64,000 bases of DNA from Mangrovimonas sp. TPBH4 (GTDB lineage: Bacteria; Bacteroidota; Bacteroidia; Flavobacteriales; Flavobacteriaceae). The notes under the pieces are model-generated. The model was not told the origin of the DNA. It was given only the letters and a program-made list of their open reading frames with translations, and searched no databases. Position numbers and translations under genes: made by a program. The DNA lies in NCBI RefSeq assembly GCF_001280505.1, contig NZ_LBIO01000043.1, positions 62,001 to 126,000 of the forward strand, given 5' to 3'. This document shows positions 17,286-26,198 of the stretch, piece by piece (within the stretch, counting starts at the first letter, position 1; every line of letters starts with the position of its first letter).

Positions 17286-18203
17286 TTACCTTTTAAATCT
17301 GGAAAATAGTTGCAGGGTCTTTTTGGTATTAATGAAATAAACGCCAGTGAGCAATACTGCGGCAGCAACCATTGATTGAGCTGTTATTTGTTCATTTAAA
17401 AAGTACCACCCTAAAACCAATGCTACTATTGGGTTGACATAGGTTGAAGTAGCCACCTTTTCTGGGGACACCGTTTTCAATAGATAATTGAATGAGGTGA
17501 AAGCAACAATACTTCCCAATAAAATCAAGAGTACCATAGAAGTTAAAACAGAAGTTTTCCATTCCCAAGGCATGACCCATTGTTCACGAAAAATCAAACT
17601 AGCCAATAATAGCATAATTCCTCCTGAAAACATTTGATAACCTGTATTTACAAAATAGTTTTTGGGTAACTCTGCTTTCCCAACAAATAAGCTCCCATAA
17701 GCCCAGCTCAACATACAACATAAAATCATGAGCATACCCAATACCGAACCTTCTTGACTAATAATTTGGTTTTGGCTTACCAATAAATAGATGCCAATCA
17801 CACCCAATATCACGCCAATAACAGACATTGGCTGTATTTTCTTTCCTTGTAAAATTCTCATCAAAATGAGTACAATCAATGGTTGCGCTGAAATTTCCAA
17901 AGCCGCAAAACCACTATCAACATATTTTAAGGCCCAAACAACAACACCATTGCCAAAGGTTAAAAATAAAAAGCCAGCAAAAATGGTATTCCTTAATTGC
18001 TTTGCAGAAATCCGCAATGAAATCCCCATTATTTTAGAAATGATGAAAATTAAAATTCCTGCCACAACAAACCTTACCGATGCCAACATAAACGGCGGCA
18101 ATTGGGCTACGGCAATTTTATTCAATAAATATGTAGATCCCCAAATAACGTATATTGAGAAAAATGCCAATACGATTAATGTTGTTTTTTGCGATTTGCC
18201 CAT
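17286..18203 (-). CDS. EamA/DMT-family transporter
   Basis: About 305 residues with ten hydrophobic helices in two five-helix halves. The N-terminal signature FFSIYVIWGSTYLLNKIA and the second-half SIVAFTSFNYLLKTVSPEKVATSTYVNPI region are typical of EamA proteins, inner-membrane exporters of amino acids or metabolites; the substrate cannot be read from sequence. I place the start at the Met complementary to 18201-18203 (MGKSQKTTL), because a longer frame from 18224 adds seven residues outside the family pattern. Confidence 0.85.
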   Translation of the reverse strand: MGKSQKTTLIVLAFFSIYVIWGSTYLLNKIAVAQLPPFMLASVRFVVAGILIFIISKIMGISLRISAKQLRNTIFAGFLFLTFGNGVVVWALKYVDSGFAALEISAQPLIVLILMRILQGKKIQPMSVIGVILGVIGIYLLVSQNQIISQEGSVLGMLMILCCMLSWAYGSLFVGKAELPKNYFVNTGYQMFSGGIMLLLASLIFREQWVMPWEWKTSVLTSMVLLILLGSIVAFTSFNYLLKTVSPEKVATSTYVNPIVALVLGWYFLNEQITAQSMVAAAVLLTGVYFINTKKTLQLFSRFKR

Positions 18204-18267
18204 TTGAATATTTTGAAACCGCAATATTACGCATAATCTACTATAAATCTGACTTTAAACTTATATA

Positions 18268-19659
18268 TCAGCCTGCTTTAGGAGCAATATTTTGATTTAC
18301 ATGAAAGAGATTGTTTGGATCATATTTTTGTTTTATTTCAGCTAACCTAGCATAGTTATGTTTATAACTGGCTTTCACGCGTTCCTGCCCTTCATCCATC
18401 ATAAAATTTGAATATGCCCCACCGGAAGAATACGGGTGAAGGGCATCCCAGTAAGCCTTGCACCAATCCGTAATTTTCGATGCATTGGAAGGACTTGGGT
18501 CCACCCCCACAATGACTCCCGCATATTTTGCATCCCTATAAGCCCAAGGCGTATCTTCTTTACTAGGTTTTGAAGCTGCTCCACTTATGGGATACATGTG
18601 CATTTGTGACAAGGGAGTTGGAATTTCAGAACCAAATTTTTTATGCTGACTTGCTGCCTCTGGCTGTATTTCATTATAAAAATCGGCTCTCCAGTACCAC
18701 TGAAGCCCAGGAGGCATCATACCATCAAAAAGGGTTTGTATGGCGGGATAAGGCATTTCACCTACATGTTCAAAGAAAGGTTGTTGTTCCCTAACGGGTG
18801 CAAATACTTTTTCAAATTTATCAGGGTCTCCTGTATAGCACCACACAATACCACAAAACTGTTTGTTGTGCAAGTGTTCAGGGAAAGGAGGTCCAGGTAC
18901 TACCAGTGTGGCAATAAACCCATTTAAATCTTCTGGAGCTTTATGAATAAAGCTATCAAACCAGGCCATAATGGCTTCGGTTTGCTCAATTGGCCAAAAT
19001 GTTGGTCCTCCAATTACTGTTTTAAGTGGGTGTGCCTGAAATTTAAAGGCAGTTACAATACCATAATTTCCTCCACCACCTCTAATTGCCCAAAACAAAT
19101 CAGGGTGTTGTGTTGCATTTACTGTTACAAAACTGCCATCGGCCAATACCATATCAGCCTCCAATAAGTTATCTATCGTCAACCCAAATTTTCTGGACAA
19201 ATATCCTACACCCCCTCCCAGAGTCAAGCCACCAACGCCTGTGGTAGAAATTATTCCTGCGGGAATGACCAATCCAAAAGGGTGGGTTGCATGGTCCACC
19301 TCTCCCCAAAGGTTTCCGCCGCCTACCCTTACGGTATTCTTGGAAGTGTCCACCCTAACAAATTTGATTCCGGAAAGATCAATCACTAGACCATCATTGC
19401 AAAGCCCTAATCCTCCACCATTATGCCCTCCTCCTCTAACGGCAATTTCTAAATTATTGACTCTACCAAAATTTACGGCAGCAATAACATCGGCAACATC
19501 TACACACATCACAAAAAGACCTGGTTTTTTGTCTATCATCCCGTTGTAAACCTTCCTAGTCTCATCATAATTGGAACTTGAAGGAAGCACGACCTTCCCT
19601 CGAAGCTGCGACTTTAAATCCTCAATTAAAGAAGGATCTAAATCCTTAATAGTTTTCAT
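18268..19659 (-). CDS. FAD-binding oxidoreductase, berberine-bridge-enzyme type
   Basis: 463 residues from the Met at 19659 (MKTIKDLDPSL); a longer frame from 19731 adds 24 atypical residues. The FAD_binding_4 domain shows VRGGGHNGGGLGLCNDG, with the His used for 8-alpha-N1-histidyl FAD linkage, and GVGGLTLGGGVGYLSRKFG. At the place where bicovalent enzymes have Cys the sequence reads IISTTGVGG, so only single covalent attachment is predicted. The C-terminal BBE segment has YDPNNLFHVNQNI. It is probably a cytosolic or secondary-metabolite oxidase; the substrate is unknown. A -7 box at 19686-19693 suggests its own promoter although the regulator gene is upstream on the same strand. Confidence 0.85.
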   Translation of the reverse strand: MKTIKDLDPSLIEDLKSQLRGKVVLPSSSNYDETRKVYNGMIDKKPGLFVMCVDVADVIAAVNFGRVNNLEIAVRGGGHNGGGLGLCNDGLVIDLSGIKFVRVDTSKNTVRVGGGNLWGEVDHATHPFGLVIPAGIISTTGVGGLTLGGGVGYLSRKFGLTIDNLLEADMVLADGSFVTVNATQHPDLFWAIRGGGGNYGIVTAFKFQAHPLKTVIGGPTFWPIEQTEAIMAWFDSFIHKAPEDLNGFIATLVVPGPPFPEHLHNKQFCGIVWCYTGDPDKFEKVFAPVREQQPFFEHVGEMPYPAIQTLFDGMMPPGLQWYWRADFYNEIQPEAASQHKKFGSEIPTPLSQMHMYPISGAASKPSKEDTPWAYRDAKYAGVIVGVDPSPSNASKITDWCKAYWDALHPYSSGGAYSNFMMDEGQERVKASYKHNYARLAEIKQKYDPNNLFHVNQNIAPKAG

Positions 19660-19685
19660 AATAAATTTAAATTGATTAATACACT

Positions 19686-19693
19686 CAAAATTA
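19686..19693 (-). promoter_or_regulatory. -7 box (TAATTTTG) before the flavoenzyme gene
   Basis: Exact TAnnTTTG match on the minus strand, 27 bp before the chosen start codon at 19659; no good -33 partner. It supports the shorter start. Confidence 0.35.
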
Positions 19694-19771
19694 ACACCAT
19701 ACAATTCCATTAGGCATAAGGAATCGTCCAAAAATTCTCAGTTTTGGGTCATTAAGTAGATTGAAGACAGG

Positions 19772-20857
19772 CTATTTATTGTAAGCTGAAGGAAGGATGC
19801 CATAAGCTTCCTGGAAGCATTTTGTAAAATAGGCAGGGCTGTTGAAACCAGTTTCAAAAGCGATTTCAGAAATATTCCCCTTTTTCTTTTCCAAGTATTC
19901 GCACGCCTTTTTTAAGCGATAATCTTTAATGAAGGAATTCAACGACTTATTCGTAAGCCTTTGCATTTTTCTATACAATTGCGATTTACTAAACCCCAAA
20001 CTCTTACTAAACGATTCAACTGTTAAACTAGTATCGTTCCAAGTTTTCTCGGTATGCTCCATCAAAATGGATAAGAATTTTTCTTCGGAAGGACTTAAGG
20101 TATGGGCTTGCTCGTCTGCTATAAAAACATTCAAACTTTCACTTTCAAATAAATTTCTCACTTCAGAGGACATCACAATTTGACCTGAAACAAAATTGCA
20201 CATCCATTCTGCAAACTTGACGGTTTCATCGAAAACACCACCTTTCTCATTAAAAGGGACGCCTGTACACAAACCAATATTCAACTTTAAATTGGTGTTT
20301 TTGTGTTCTGAAATATATTTTTTGAATTTAGCCTGAATATCAATTGCACACATTACGGCATTGGTTACGGATTTAAAAGACACAAGGCCACAAGTTTTGT
20401 TAAGTTTTACAATACTTCCCTCAAAACGAACGATAAGGTCTTTAAAATACTCTTGAAGCGCAATGGTAAATGATGGATCTTCTAAAAAGCCTTCATACTC
20501 AAAACCACTCACCATAATGATTCTATGAGCGGATTCTGAAATTACATTTAAATCTCCTGGCTGACCATTAAAATCAGGATCTTTTATTCGTCCTAAAAAG
20601 GCCTCCACAACCATTGGGTCCACCTCTATAATGGCATGTGGCAATGCGCCATGGGCATGATCGTGCATTTTTTTCAAAGCCTCTTTATTGGGAGCTTCAA
20701 TCAAGCAAAATGCCGTACCATTTTTGTCATCGCACCAATAGGTCATTCCCTTACAGCCATACAAATGCTGAACCTTAAGGTCCTCCAAATGCATTCTTGC
20801 CACGTGTTCCGACGTCACCTCGGCAGGAATGTTGTGACGATCCATATAAATGGGCAT
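19772..20857 (-). CDS. three-domain regulator: DUF4242, degenerate cyclase domain, AraC HTH
   Basis: 361 residues from the Met at 20857 (MPIYMDRHNIPAEV); the frame runs open to 20884. Residues 1-85 are a DUF4242 domain (ferredoxin-like fold; one Streptomyces member binds nickel) with HxxDLxVQ..YGCKG and a His-rich MHDHAHG. Residues about 120-235 look like a class III cyclase domain, but the second metal site, normally GDG, reads KTCGLVSF, so catalysis is not expected. The C-terminal 100 residues are an AraC-type double HTH (FSKSLGFSKSQLYRKMQRL and IAFETGFNSPAYFTKCFQEAYG). It lies just upstream of the flavoenzyme gene and may control it. Confidence 0.82.
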   Translation of the reverse strand: MPIYMDRHNIPAEVTSEHVARMHLEDLKVQHLYGCKGMTYWCDDKNGTAFCLIEAPNKEALKKMHDHAHGALPHAIIEVDPMVVEAFLGRIKDPDFNGQPGDLNVISESAHRIIMVSGFEYEGFLEDPSFTIALQEYFKDLIVRFEGSIVKLNKTCGLVSFKSVTNAVMCAIDIQAKFKKYISEHKNTNLKLNIGLCTGVPFNEKGGVFDETVKFAEWMCNFVSGQIVMSSEVRNLFESESLNVFIADEQAHTLSPSEEKFLSILMEHTEKTWNDTSLTVESFSKSLGFSKSQLYRKMQRLTNKSLNSFIKDYRLKKACEYLEKKKGNISEIAFETGFNSPAYFTKCFQEAYGILPSAYNK

Positions 20858-20874
20858 AACGGTGGTTTTTATGC

Positions 20875-20944
20875 AATTTAACAATTTTATAAGAATTTAA
20901 CAATTAAACCAGTTTAACACTAATTCATTTAACTAAATTTAAAC
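20875..20944. promoter_or_regulatory. cluster of TTTAAC direct repeats upstream of the AraC-type regulator
   Basis: AATTTAACAATT occurs exactly twice (20875-20886 and 20894-20905, 19 bp apart), and further TTTAAC copies start at 20913 and 20928. The 15-19 bp spacing suits direct-repeat binding by an AraC-family protein, but the region is very AT-rich and chance is possible. The first copies overlap the outer end of the longer regulator frame, another reason to prefer the shorter start. Confidence 0.35.
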
Positions 20945-20977
20945 TAATTATTCGCTTAATATCAAATTAAATTAAAA

Positions 20978-21109
20978 ATGAACAAATTAATAAGAGCGAT
21001 AATAGCGGCATTTGGAGCCAAGAAAATCGGAGGAGGCAAATGCGGCTGTATTGGAGTTATTATTGTCTTTATAATTTTATATTGGCTATTGGGCTATGTC
21101 ATCAAGTAA
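20978..21109 (+). CDS. 43-residue single-helix membrane peptide
   Basis: The frame begins MNKLIRAIIAAFGAKK, continues with a Gly/Cys segment (IGGGKCGCIGV) and ends with a hydrophobic helix (VIIVFIILYWLLGYVIK). The basic N-terminus followed by one membrane span and the terminator 14 bp after the stop argue for a real small gene. Function unknown. It starts 120 bp from the divergent regulator start and shares its promoter region. Confidence 0.6.
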   Translation: MNKLIRAIIAAFGAKKIGGGKCGCIGVIIVFIILYWLLGYVIK

Positions 21110-21123
21110 AATACATTTAAAAC

Positions 21124-21152
21124 AAAAGGGCAACTTAGATAGTTGCCCTTTT
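21124..21152. terminator. bidirectional terminator
   Basis: AAAAGGGCAACT (21124-21135), loop TAGAT, AGTTGCCCTTTT (21141-21152); perfect 12-bp stem between the small membrane peptide gene and the convergent helicase gene ending at 21186. Confidence 0.8.
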
Positions 21153-21185
21153 GTTTCTATTATTAAATTGAATTGTTACATCCAA

Positions 21186-22742
21186 TTAATCCTCTGGAGG
21201 GTATCCATGAATATCCTCAAAAACTTCATCGAAATTCTTTCTTAAATAGGTTTTCAATCGCATGCGGTAATCCTCATGTAACCACTTCACAAAATTGTGA
21301 GTACTATTACTGATACATTGTGTGTAACGCTCCAAGCGATGATTGATATCTCCATCCAATAATTTCACCAAGGCTAAGGAATCGTATACATCTTCACTAT
21401 TCTCAATACATATCTTGGCATGATGCTCAATAGAACGCTCTAAGAGTACTTTTGAAGATTCTCCATTGTTGACAGAATCTATATAAGCTTGTTTTACATC
21501 AAAATATACCTCTTCAGACTTCGCAAATTCCGCTCTGATGTCGTCTGGCATTTCATATCTGAAATTGCTTTCAATATCTTCATCATTGGTAATATTGTCC
21601 AAATAATAATCTGGAGAACTAAATATTTTTTGCCAATCGATATCAGCTCCCCAAGGTCCAAACCTGTGTAGGTTATTCCCTAAATCGATAATACTAAACT
21701 TGGTCTTGTTTTTGAAGATCCTAGAACCACGACCAACCATTTGATAGTAAAGAGCCAAAGACTTGGTAGCCCTGTTCAGGATGATGGTCTCTACAGATGG
21801 CTCATCAAATCCTGTGGTTAAAATACTTACCGATGTTAAAATGGCATTGGGAGTTTCCTTGAACCACTTTAAGATTTGTTTACGATCTTTTTTGGAAGCT
21901 GTATTGTCTAAATGTGCAATTGGATACCCTGCTCGTTTAAACGTGTCGTACACATACAAGGAAGTGTTGATCCCGTTATTGAAAATCAATGTTTTCTTTC
22001 CTTTAGAATGTGTTTCATAGGCATACAACAGCTTTTTAAGCATATCTGTGTTGGTATATAAATCTTCGGAAGATTTTACCGTATAATCCCCGTTAGACCC
22101 AATTTCCAAAGTAGTCAACCCTACGTTGTAAGCATAGGTCTCGGCACGCGCCAAAAATTCGTTTTCTATAAGCGATTCAATAGTTTCTCCGGTAATCAGC
22201 TCATTGTAATTCTTTTTCATAGGGAAGTCCTTATTGGAACTCAGCGGCGTAGCCGTTACTCCCAAAATAAAAGACTTCTCAAAGTATTTAAATAACTTGG
22301 TAAAGGAATTATAGTGGGCCTCATCGATAATCACCAATCCAACATCCGAAATATCAAGCTTATCTTCCTGTAAACGGTTGTTTAAGGTTTCTACCATAGC
22401 CACAAAGCAGCTATATTCGTTCTGGTCATCAAGGTTGGCCTTACTGTGTATCACCTTATTGGTTACCTTAAACTCTGTAAGCATTTTAGAAGTTTGCTTA
22501 CACAACTCGATTCGGTGAGTCAATACCAAGACCTTCTTGTCATGATTTTTCAGGTATTGGCGAACCAATTCCGAAAAAATTACAGTCTTCCCTCCACCTG
22601 TTGGCAACTGGTACAAGAGGTGGTAATCATCTGGCGCTTCATCAAATCGCTTGAATACTTTTTCAATCGCTTTTTTCTGGTAACTGTATAAGTCTTTCTC
22701 AACGGTTTTCTCCTTCGCTTCTAAAACGGTAGTATCAGACAT
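21186..22742 (-). CDS. SF2 DEAD/DEAH-box helicase (ResIII type), copy 1
   Basis: 518 residues. ATP-binding motif I is YQLPTGGGKTVIFSE, motif II is VIIDEAHYNSF, motif III is LGVTATPLSS, and the second RecA lobe has TTGFDEPSVETIILNRAT and QMVGRGSRIFKN (motifs V and VI). After the helicase core there is a family-specific C-terminal segment of about 130 residues. It is about two-thirds identical by eye to the protein at 30706-32229. No nuclease, methylase or specificity subunit is nearby, so it is not part of a restriction system. Role unknown; probably RNA or DNA remodelling. Confidence 0.85.
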   Translation of the reverse strand: MSDTTVLEAKEKTVEKDLYSYQKKAIEKVFKRFDEAPDDYHLLYQLPTGGGKTVIFSELVRQYLKNHDKKVLVLTHRIELCKQTSKMLTEFKVTNKVIHSKANLDDQNEYSCFVAMVETLNNRLQEDKLDISDVGLVIIDEAHYNSFTKLFKYFEKSFILGVTATPLSSNKDFPMKKNYNELITGETIESLIENEFLARAETYAYNVGLTTLEIGSNGDYTVKSSEDLYTNTDMLKKLLYAYETHSKGKKTLIFNNGINTSLYVYDTFKRAGYPIAHLDNTASKKDRKQILKWFKETPNAILTSVSILTTGFDEPSVETIILNRATKSLALYYQMVGRGSRIFKNKTKFSIIDLGNNLHRFGPWGADIDWQKIFSSPDYYLDNITNDEDIESNFRYEMPDDIRAEFAKSEEVYFDVKQAYIDSVNNGESSKVLLERSIEHHAKICIENSEDVYDSLALVKLLDGDINHRLERYTQCISNSTHNFVKWLHEDYRMRLKTYLRKNFDEVFEDIHGYPPED

Positions 22743-23082
22743 TGATATTAATTTATAGTTTAAATATTACACATTAACATGTTGAATAATAATAAATTAA
22801 GAAACTAATAATTTATTATAAAGGACTGTAAGATGTTCTACAATCTACAAAGACCAATTTGCTCTGTTTTTGTAAAATAAATGGCATTGCTATCTCTTCA
22901 ATATGGGCTAAAATATAGGCCTCTGGAAACTTGAAGAACTTTTTGAAAAGTGTATTACGGATTCCTAAATCTAAAAATGCAAACATCATTTACGCAATTG
23001 GTCTGCAAAGGTAAAGCTATTATGGATGTTTTTAGAATTAAAACTCTAAAAGTTATCGTAAATTCGAATTTTAACACTTGTA
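22743..23082. other. intergenic stretch with one possible small leftward ORF
   Basis: AT-rich. Holds the short frame described at 22816-22989 and the start region of a rightward 66-codon frame (22950-23150) that overlaps the DUF1853 gene and is rejected. No strong terminator or promoter match. Confidence 0.4.
22816..22989 (-). CDS. possible 57-residue ORF upstream of the helicase
   Basis: Starts MMFAFLDLGIRNTLFKKF and ends VDCRTSYSPL. The composition is protein-like, with alternating hydrophobic and basic residues, and it lies 73 bp upstream of the helicase on the same strand. It has no recognised family, so it may be a leader peptide, a small protein or a chance frame. Confidence 0.25.
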   Translation of the reverse strand: MMFAFLDLGIRNTLFKKFFKFPEAYILAHIEEIAMPFILQKQSKLVFVDCRTSYSPL

Positions 23083-23892
23083 ATGGACTACAAAAAGTTG
23101 AAATTACGTTATATCGGCTACTACAATACTCCGCTACTCTGGAAGGGTGATACCATTTATGGTTTGCAGCAATTGGAATTGCAAAACCTCCCCTTGCAAC
23201 CTTTCAATAAAGATATTAAAGGACATTTACGCTTAGGGAAACTTGCCGAACATTTTGTATTCCATAGTTTTAAAGCCCATGAAAACATCCAAGTAATTGC
23301 TTCTGGCATTCAAATCCAAAAGGACCAAAGAACCCTTGGGGAATTGGATGGTATCATCACGCTGAACAACACTCCTATCCATCTTGAAATTATATACAAG
23401 TTCTATCTATACGACGAACAAACTGGAACCAATGAACTCGAGCATTGGATTGGTCCCAACAAAAAGGACTGTCTAATTCATAAATTGGTGAAACTGAAAG
23501 AAAAACAACTTCCTTTATTACATCAACCTGAAAGTCAAAGTCTCCTAAAAAAGCTATCAATCCATCCGGAACCCCTGGAACAATGTGTCCTGTTCAAGGC
23601 GCAACTCTTTGTGCCTTGGAATAAAGAAAATCATGAATTCAGCCTAATCAACCGTGATTGCATTCAAGGATTTTACATTTACAAAAAGGAACTTCAGCAT
23701 TTTAAAGATTGTAAGTTTTACATGCCTTCCAAGTTGGATTGGTTCATCGTCCCACATTCTAAAGTAGATTGGAACACCTATAATAACTTAGAAGAATCAA
23801 TTTTAGATTTATTAAACCAACAATACTCTCCCCTTGTTTGGATTAAACATCCCAACGGAATGATTTCAAAATGCTTTGTGGTTTGGTGGTGA
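23083..23892 (+). CDS. DUF1853 family protein (PD-(D/E)XK-like fold)
   Basis: 269 residues. The family core is visible as RLGKLAEHFVFHSF, then LGELDGIITLNNTPIHLEI and IYKFYLYD; the E/D...E.K layout (GELDG, LEIIYKF) resembles the active site of PD-(D/E)XK nucleases, to which DUF1853 has been linked. Biochemical function is not established. It is followed 85 bp later by recQ on the same strand, which would fit a nucleic-acid role but does not prove one. Confidence 0.75.
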   Translation: MDYKKLKLRYIGYYNTPLLWKGDTIYGLQQLELQNLPLQPFNKDIKGHLRLGKLAEHFVFHSFKAHENIQVIASGIQIQKDQRTLGELDGIITLNNTPIHLEIIYKFYLYDEQTGTNELEHWIGPNKKDCLIHKLVKLKEKQLPLLHQPESQSLLKKLSIHPEPLEQCVLFKAQLFVPWNKENHEFSLINRDCIQGFYIYKKELQHFKDCKFYMPSKLDWFIVPHSKVDWNTYNNLEESILDLLNQQYSPLVWIKHPNGMISKCFVVWW

Positions 23893-23977
23893 GTGTTTAT
23901 TAAATTTGATAAGTCTTACCCGTTTCATTTTAATTACAATTACGATTTATCTAATTTGCGCAACTCTTATCAATACT

Positions 23978-26071
23978 ATGCAAAGCACCTTAATTTCCAC
24001 GCTAAAGACCTATTTTGGGTATGATTCGTTTAGAAGTGAACAACAACAAATTATAGAAACCGTTGTTTCGGGGGATGATTGCTTGGTAATTATGCCTACT
24101 GGTGGAGGGAAATCTATTTGTTATCAATTGCCGGCTTTACTTTTTGAAGGAATCACTTTAGTGGTCTCTCCCTTAATTGCCTTAATGAAAGATCAAGTGG
24201 ACGGCTTACTTGCCAATGGTATTTCTGCTGCTTATTTCAACAGTAGCCAAAGTAGCGAGGAACAGCAGCAGATTCTCGAAAAAGTCTATAAAAAAGAGCT
24301 CAAACTATTATATGTAGCGCCCGAGAGCCTAGCCGGTTTACAGCCCATTTTGTCCAAAGATCATTTAAGCTGTATTGCCATTGATGAGGCCCACTGTATC
24401 TCAAGTTGGGGGCACGATTTTAGGCCTTCTTATCAAGCTTTGGGATTTCTTAAAACCTCCTTGCCACAAATTCCTATAATCGCGCTTACCGCAACCGCAG
24501 ACAAGGCTACGCGAGAGGATATTGTTACGCAATTGAATATTCCCACAGCGAAACAATTTATATCCTCCTTTGACCGCAAGAATATTGCGCTAGACGTAAG
24601 GCCTGCCAACAATAGAATAAATCAAATTGTCAAATACGTGACCGACAGACCGTATCAATCGGGAATTATATATTGCTTAAGCAGAAAAACCACCGAAAGC
24701 ATTTCTAAAAAACTAAATGACTTCGGTTTTTCATCCTGTGCCTATCATGCAGGCTTGAGCCATGAAGAACGGGAGAGAGTTCAAGAGGATTTCATCTATG
24801 ATAATATAAAAATAGTTTGTGCCACCATAGCCTTTGGAATGGGAATTGACAAATCCAATGTCCGTTTTGTAATCCATTATAACATGCCCAAAAACATAGA
24901 AGGTTATTATCAGGAAATTGGTCGAGCGGGACGTGACGGTCTGGATTCTAATGCCATCTTGTTCCATAGTTATGCCGATGTCATCCAATTACGGAATTTT
25001 GCTCAAGGCGCCAGCAATGAAGAGGTGCAAATTGCGAAATTGGACCGTATGAAACAGTTTTCGGAAGCTACCAGTTGCCGCAGAAAAATTTTGTTAAGTT
25101 ATTTTGGTGAACTGCTTTCCGAAAATTGCAATAATTGCGATGTCTGTAATAATCCTCCCCAGTTTTTTGATGGAACCATCATTGCTCAAAAAGCATTGTC
25201 AACCATAGCCAGACTGAAGGAAACTGAAGCCATTGGGACGGTTATCGACGTTTTAAGAGGTGCCCAAAATGCTACAGTTTTAGACAAGGGCTACAATCAA
25301 TTGAAAACCTATGGTATCGGTAAGGACATTCCTTGGAACCATTGGCAAAGCTATATCATCCAGCTCATCAACCAAGGCTATTGCGAAATTGCCTTTCACG
25401 AATTTAATGCTCTTAAGCTAACGGAATTTTCAAAAACTGTCCTATTCAAAAACGACACCGTATTGCTTACCAAAGTTCAGGAAATCACCTCTAAAAAAGC
25501 TGCTAAAAAAGTCCCTTCCCGAGCAGCTTTTGAAAACAATGCCTTGTTCGAACATTTACGCCAATTGCGCCATCAAATTTCAAAAGCCAAAGGTATTCCG
25601 CCCTATCAGGTTTTTAGTGATGCTGCCTTAAAAGACATGACGCGTCTTGAACCAACTACGGAAAATGATTTTCTTGAGGTCAGTGGTGTTGGACAATACA
25701 AGCTTAATGCATATGGCGAAGATTTCATAAATGCCATTATCACATTTAAAACACAGAAAAAGAACAGCAAAAAAGATACTTACCTAACTACTTTTGATCT
25801 TTATAAACAAGGAAAACCGGTCGAAGAGATAGCCGAAGAACGTCAGTTACATCTCAACACCATCTTTTCCCATTTGGCAAAACTGTATCAAGAAGGCAAA
25901 GAAATCAACATGTATGATTTTGTTTCCAAAAACGAGGTAGAAGCTGTAAAAGATGCCAAAGAAAAATTAAACAGCCCCAAAGCCTTAAAACCCTATTTTG
26001 AGTATTTTAATGAGCAAATGGACTATTTCAAAATTAGGATAGCCTTGAGTATATTGGAAAGGGAATTTTAG
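23978..26071 (+). CDS. recQ: ATP-dependent DNA helicase RecQ
   Basis: 697 residues from the ATG at 23978 (MQSTLISTLKTYFGYDSFR). An open extension to 23876 adds a hydrophobic stretch not found in RecQ, so I reject it. Helicase motifs: MPTGGGKSICYQLP (I), IDEAHCISSWGHDFRPSY (II), ALTATAD (III), QEIGRAGRDG (VI). The zinc module has CRRKILLSYFGE and CNNCDVC; a winged-helix RQC domain follows, then HRDC (FEHLRQLRHQISKAKG...ALKDMTRLEP) and a C-terminal HTH (VEEIAEERQLHLNTIFSHL). It unwinds DNA 3' to 5' in recombination and repair. Confidence 0.95.
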   Translation: MQSTLISTLKTYFGYDSFRSEQQQIIETVVSGDDCLVIMPTGGGKSICYQLPALLFEGITLVVSPLIALMKDQVDGLLANGISAAYFNSSQSSEEQQQILEKVYKKELKLLYVAPESLAGLQPILSKDHLSCIAIDEAHCISSWGHDFRPSYQALGFLKTSLPQIPIIALTATADKATREDIVTQLNIPTAKQFISSFDRKNIALDVRPANNRINQIVKYVTDRPYQSGIIYCLSRKTTESISKKLNDFGFSSCAYHAGLSHEERERVQEDFIYDNIKIVCATIAFGMGIDKSNVRFVIHYNMPKNIEGYYQEIGRAGRDGLDSNAILFHSYADVIQLRNFAQGASNEEVQIAKLDRMKQFSEATSCRRKILLSYFGELLSENCNNCDVCNNPPQFFDGTIIAQKALSTIARLKETEAIGTVIDVLRGAQNATVLDKGYNQLKTYGIGKDIPWNHWQSYIIQLINQGYCEIAFHEFNALKLTEFSKTVLFKNDTVLLTKVQEITSKKAAKKVPSRAAFENNALFEHLRQLRHQISKAKGIPPYQVFSDAALKDMTRLEPTTENDFLEVSGVGQYKLNAYGEDFINAIITFKTQKKNSKKDTYLTTFDLYKQGKPVEEIAEERQLHLNTIFSHLAKLYQEGKEINMYDFVSKNEVEAVKDAKEKLNSPKALKPYFEYFNEQMDYFKIRIALSILEREF

Positions 26072-26198
26072 TAATTTATGAATTCGGATTGGCTTAAATC
26101 TCATTGACGACACCTTTAAAACAATGACAAATATTTAATTTTCAGTTAGATATAATTTATTCATATCTTTAGGTATCGTTTATTTTAATTAAATCCAT

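Noticed and set aside
21186..22742. Helicase copy 1 as a restriction or phage-defence component
   Set aside because: No methylase, specificity, nuclease or other defence partner next to either copy.
22950..23150. 66-codon rightward frame
   Set aside because: Overlaps the true DUF1853 start in another frame and has no family pattern.
23876..23977. N-terminal extension of RecQ
   Set aside because: Adds a hydrophobic stretch not seen in RecQ and overlaps the DUF1853 end; the ATG at 23978 matches the family start.
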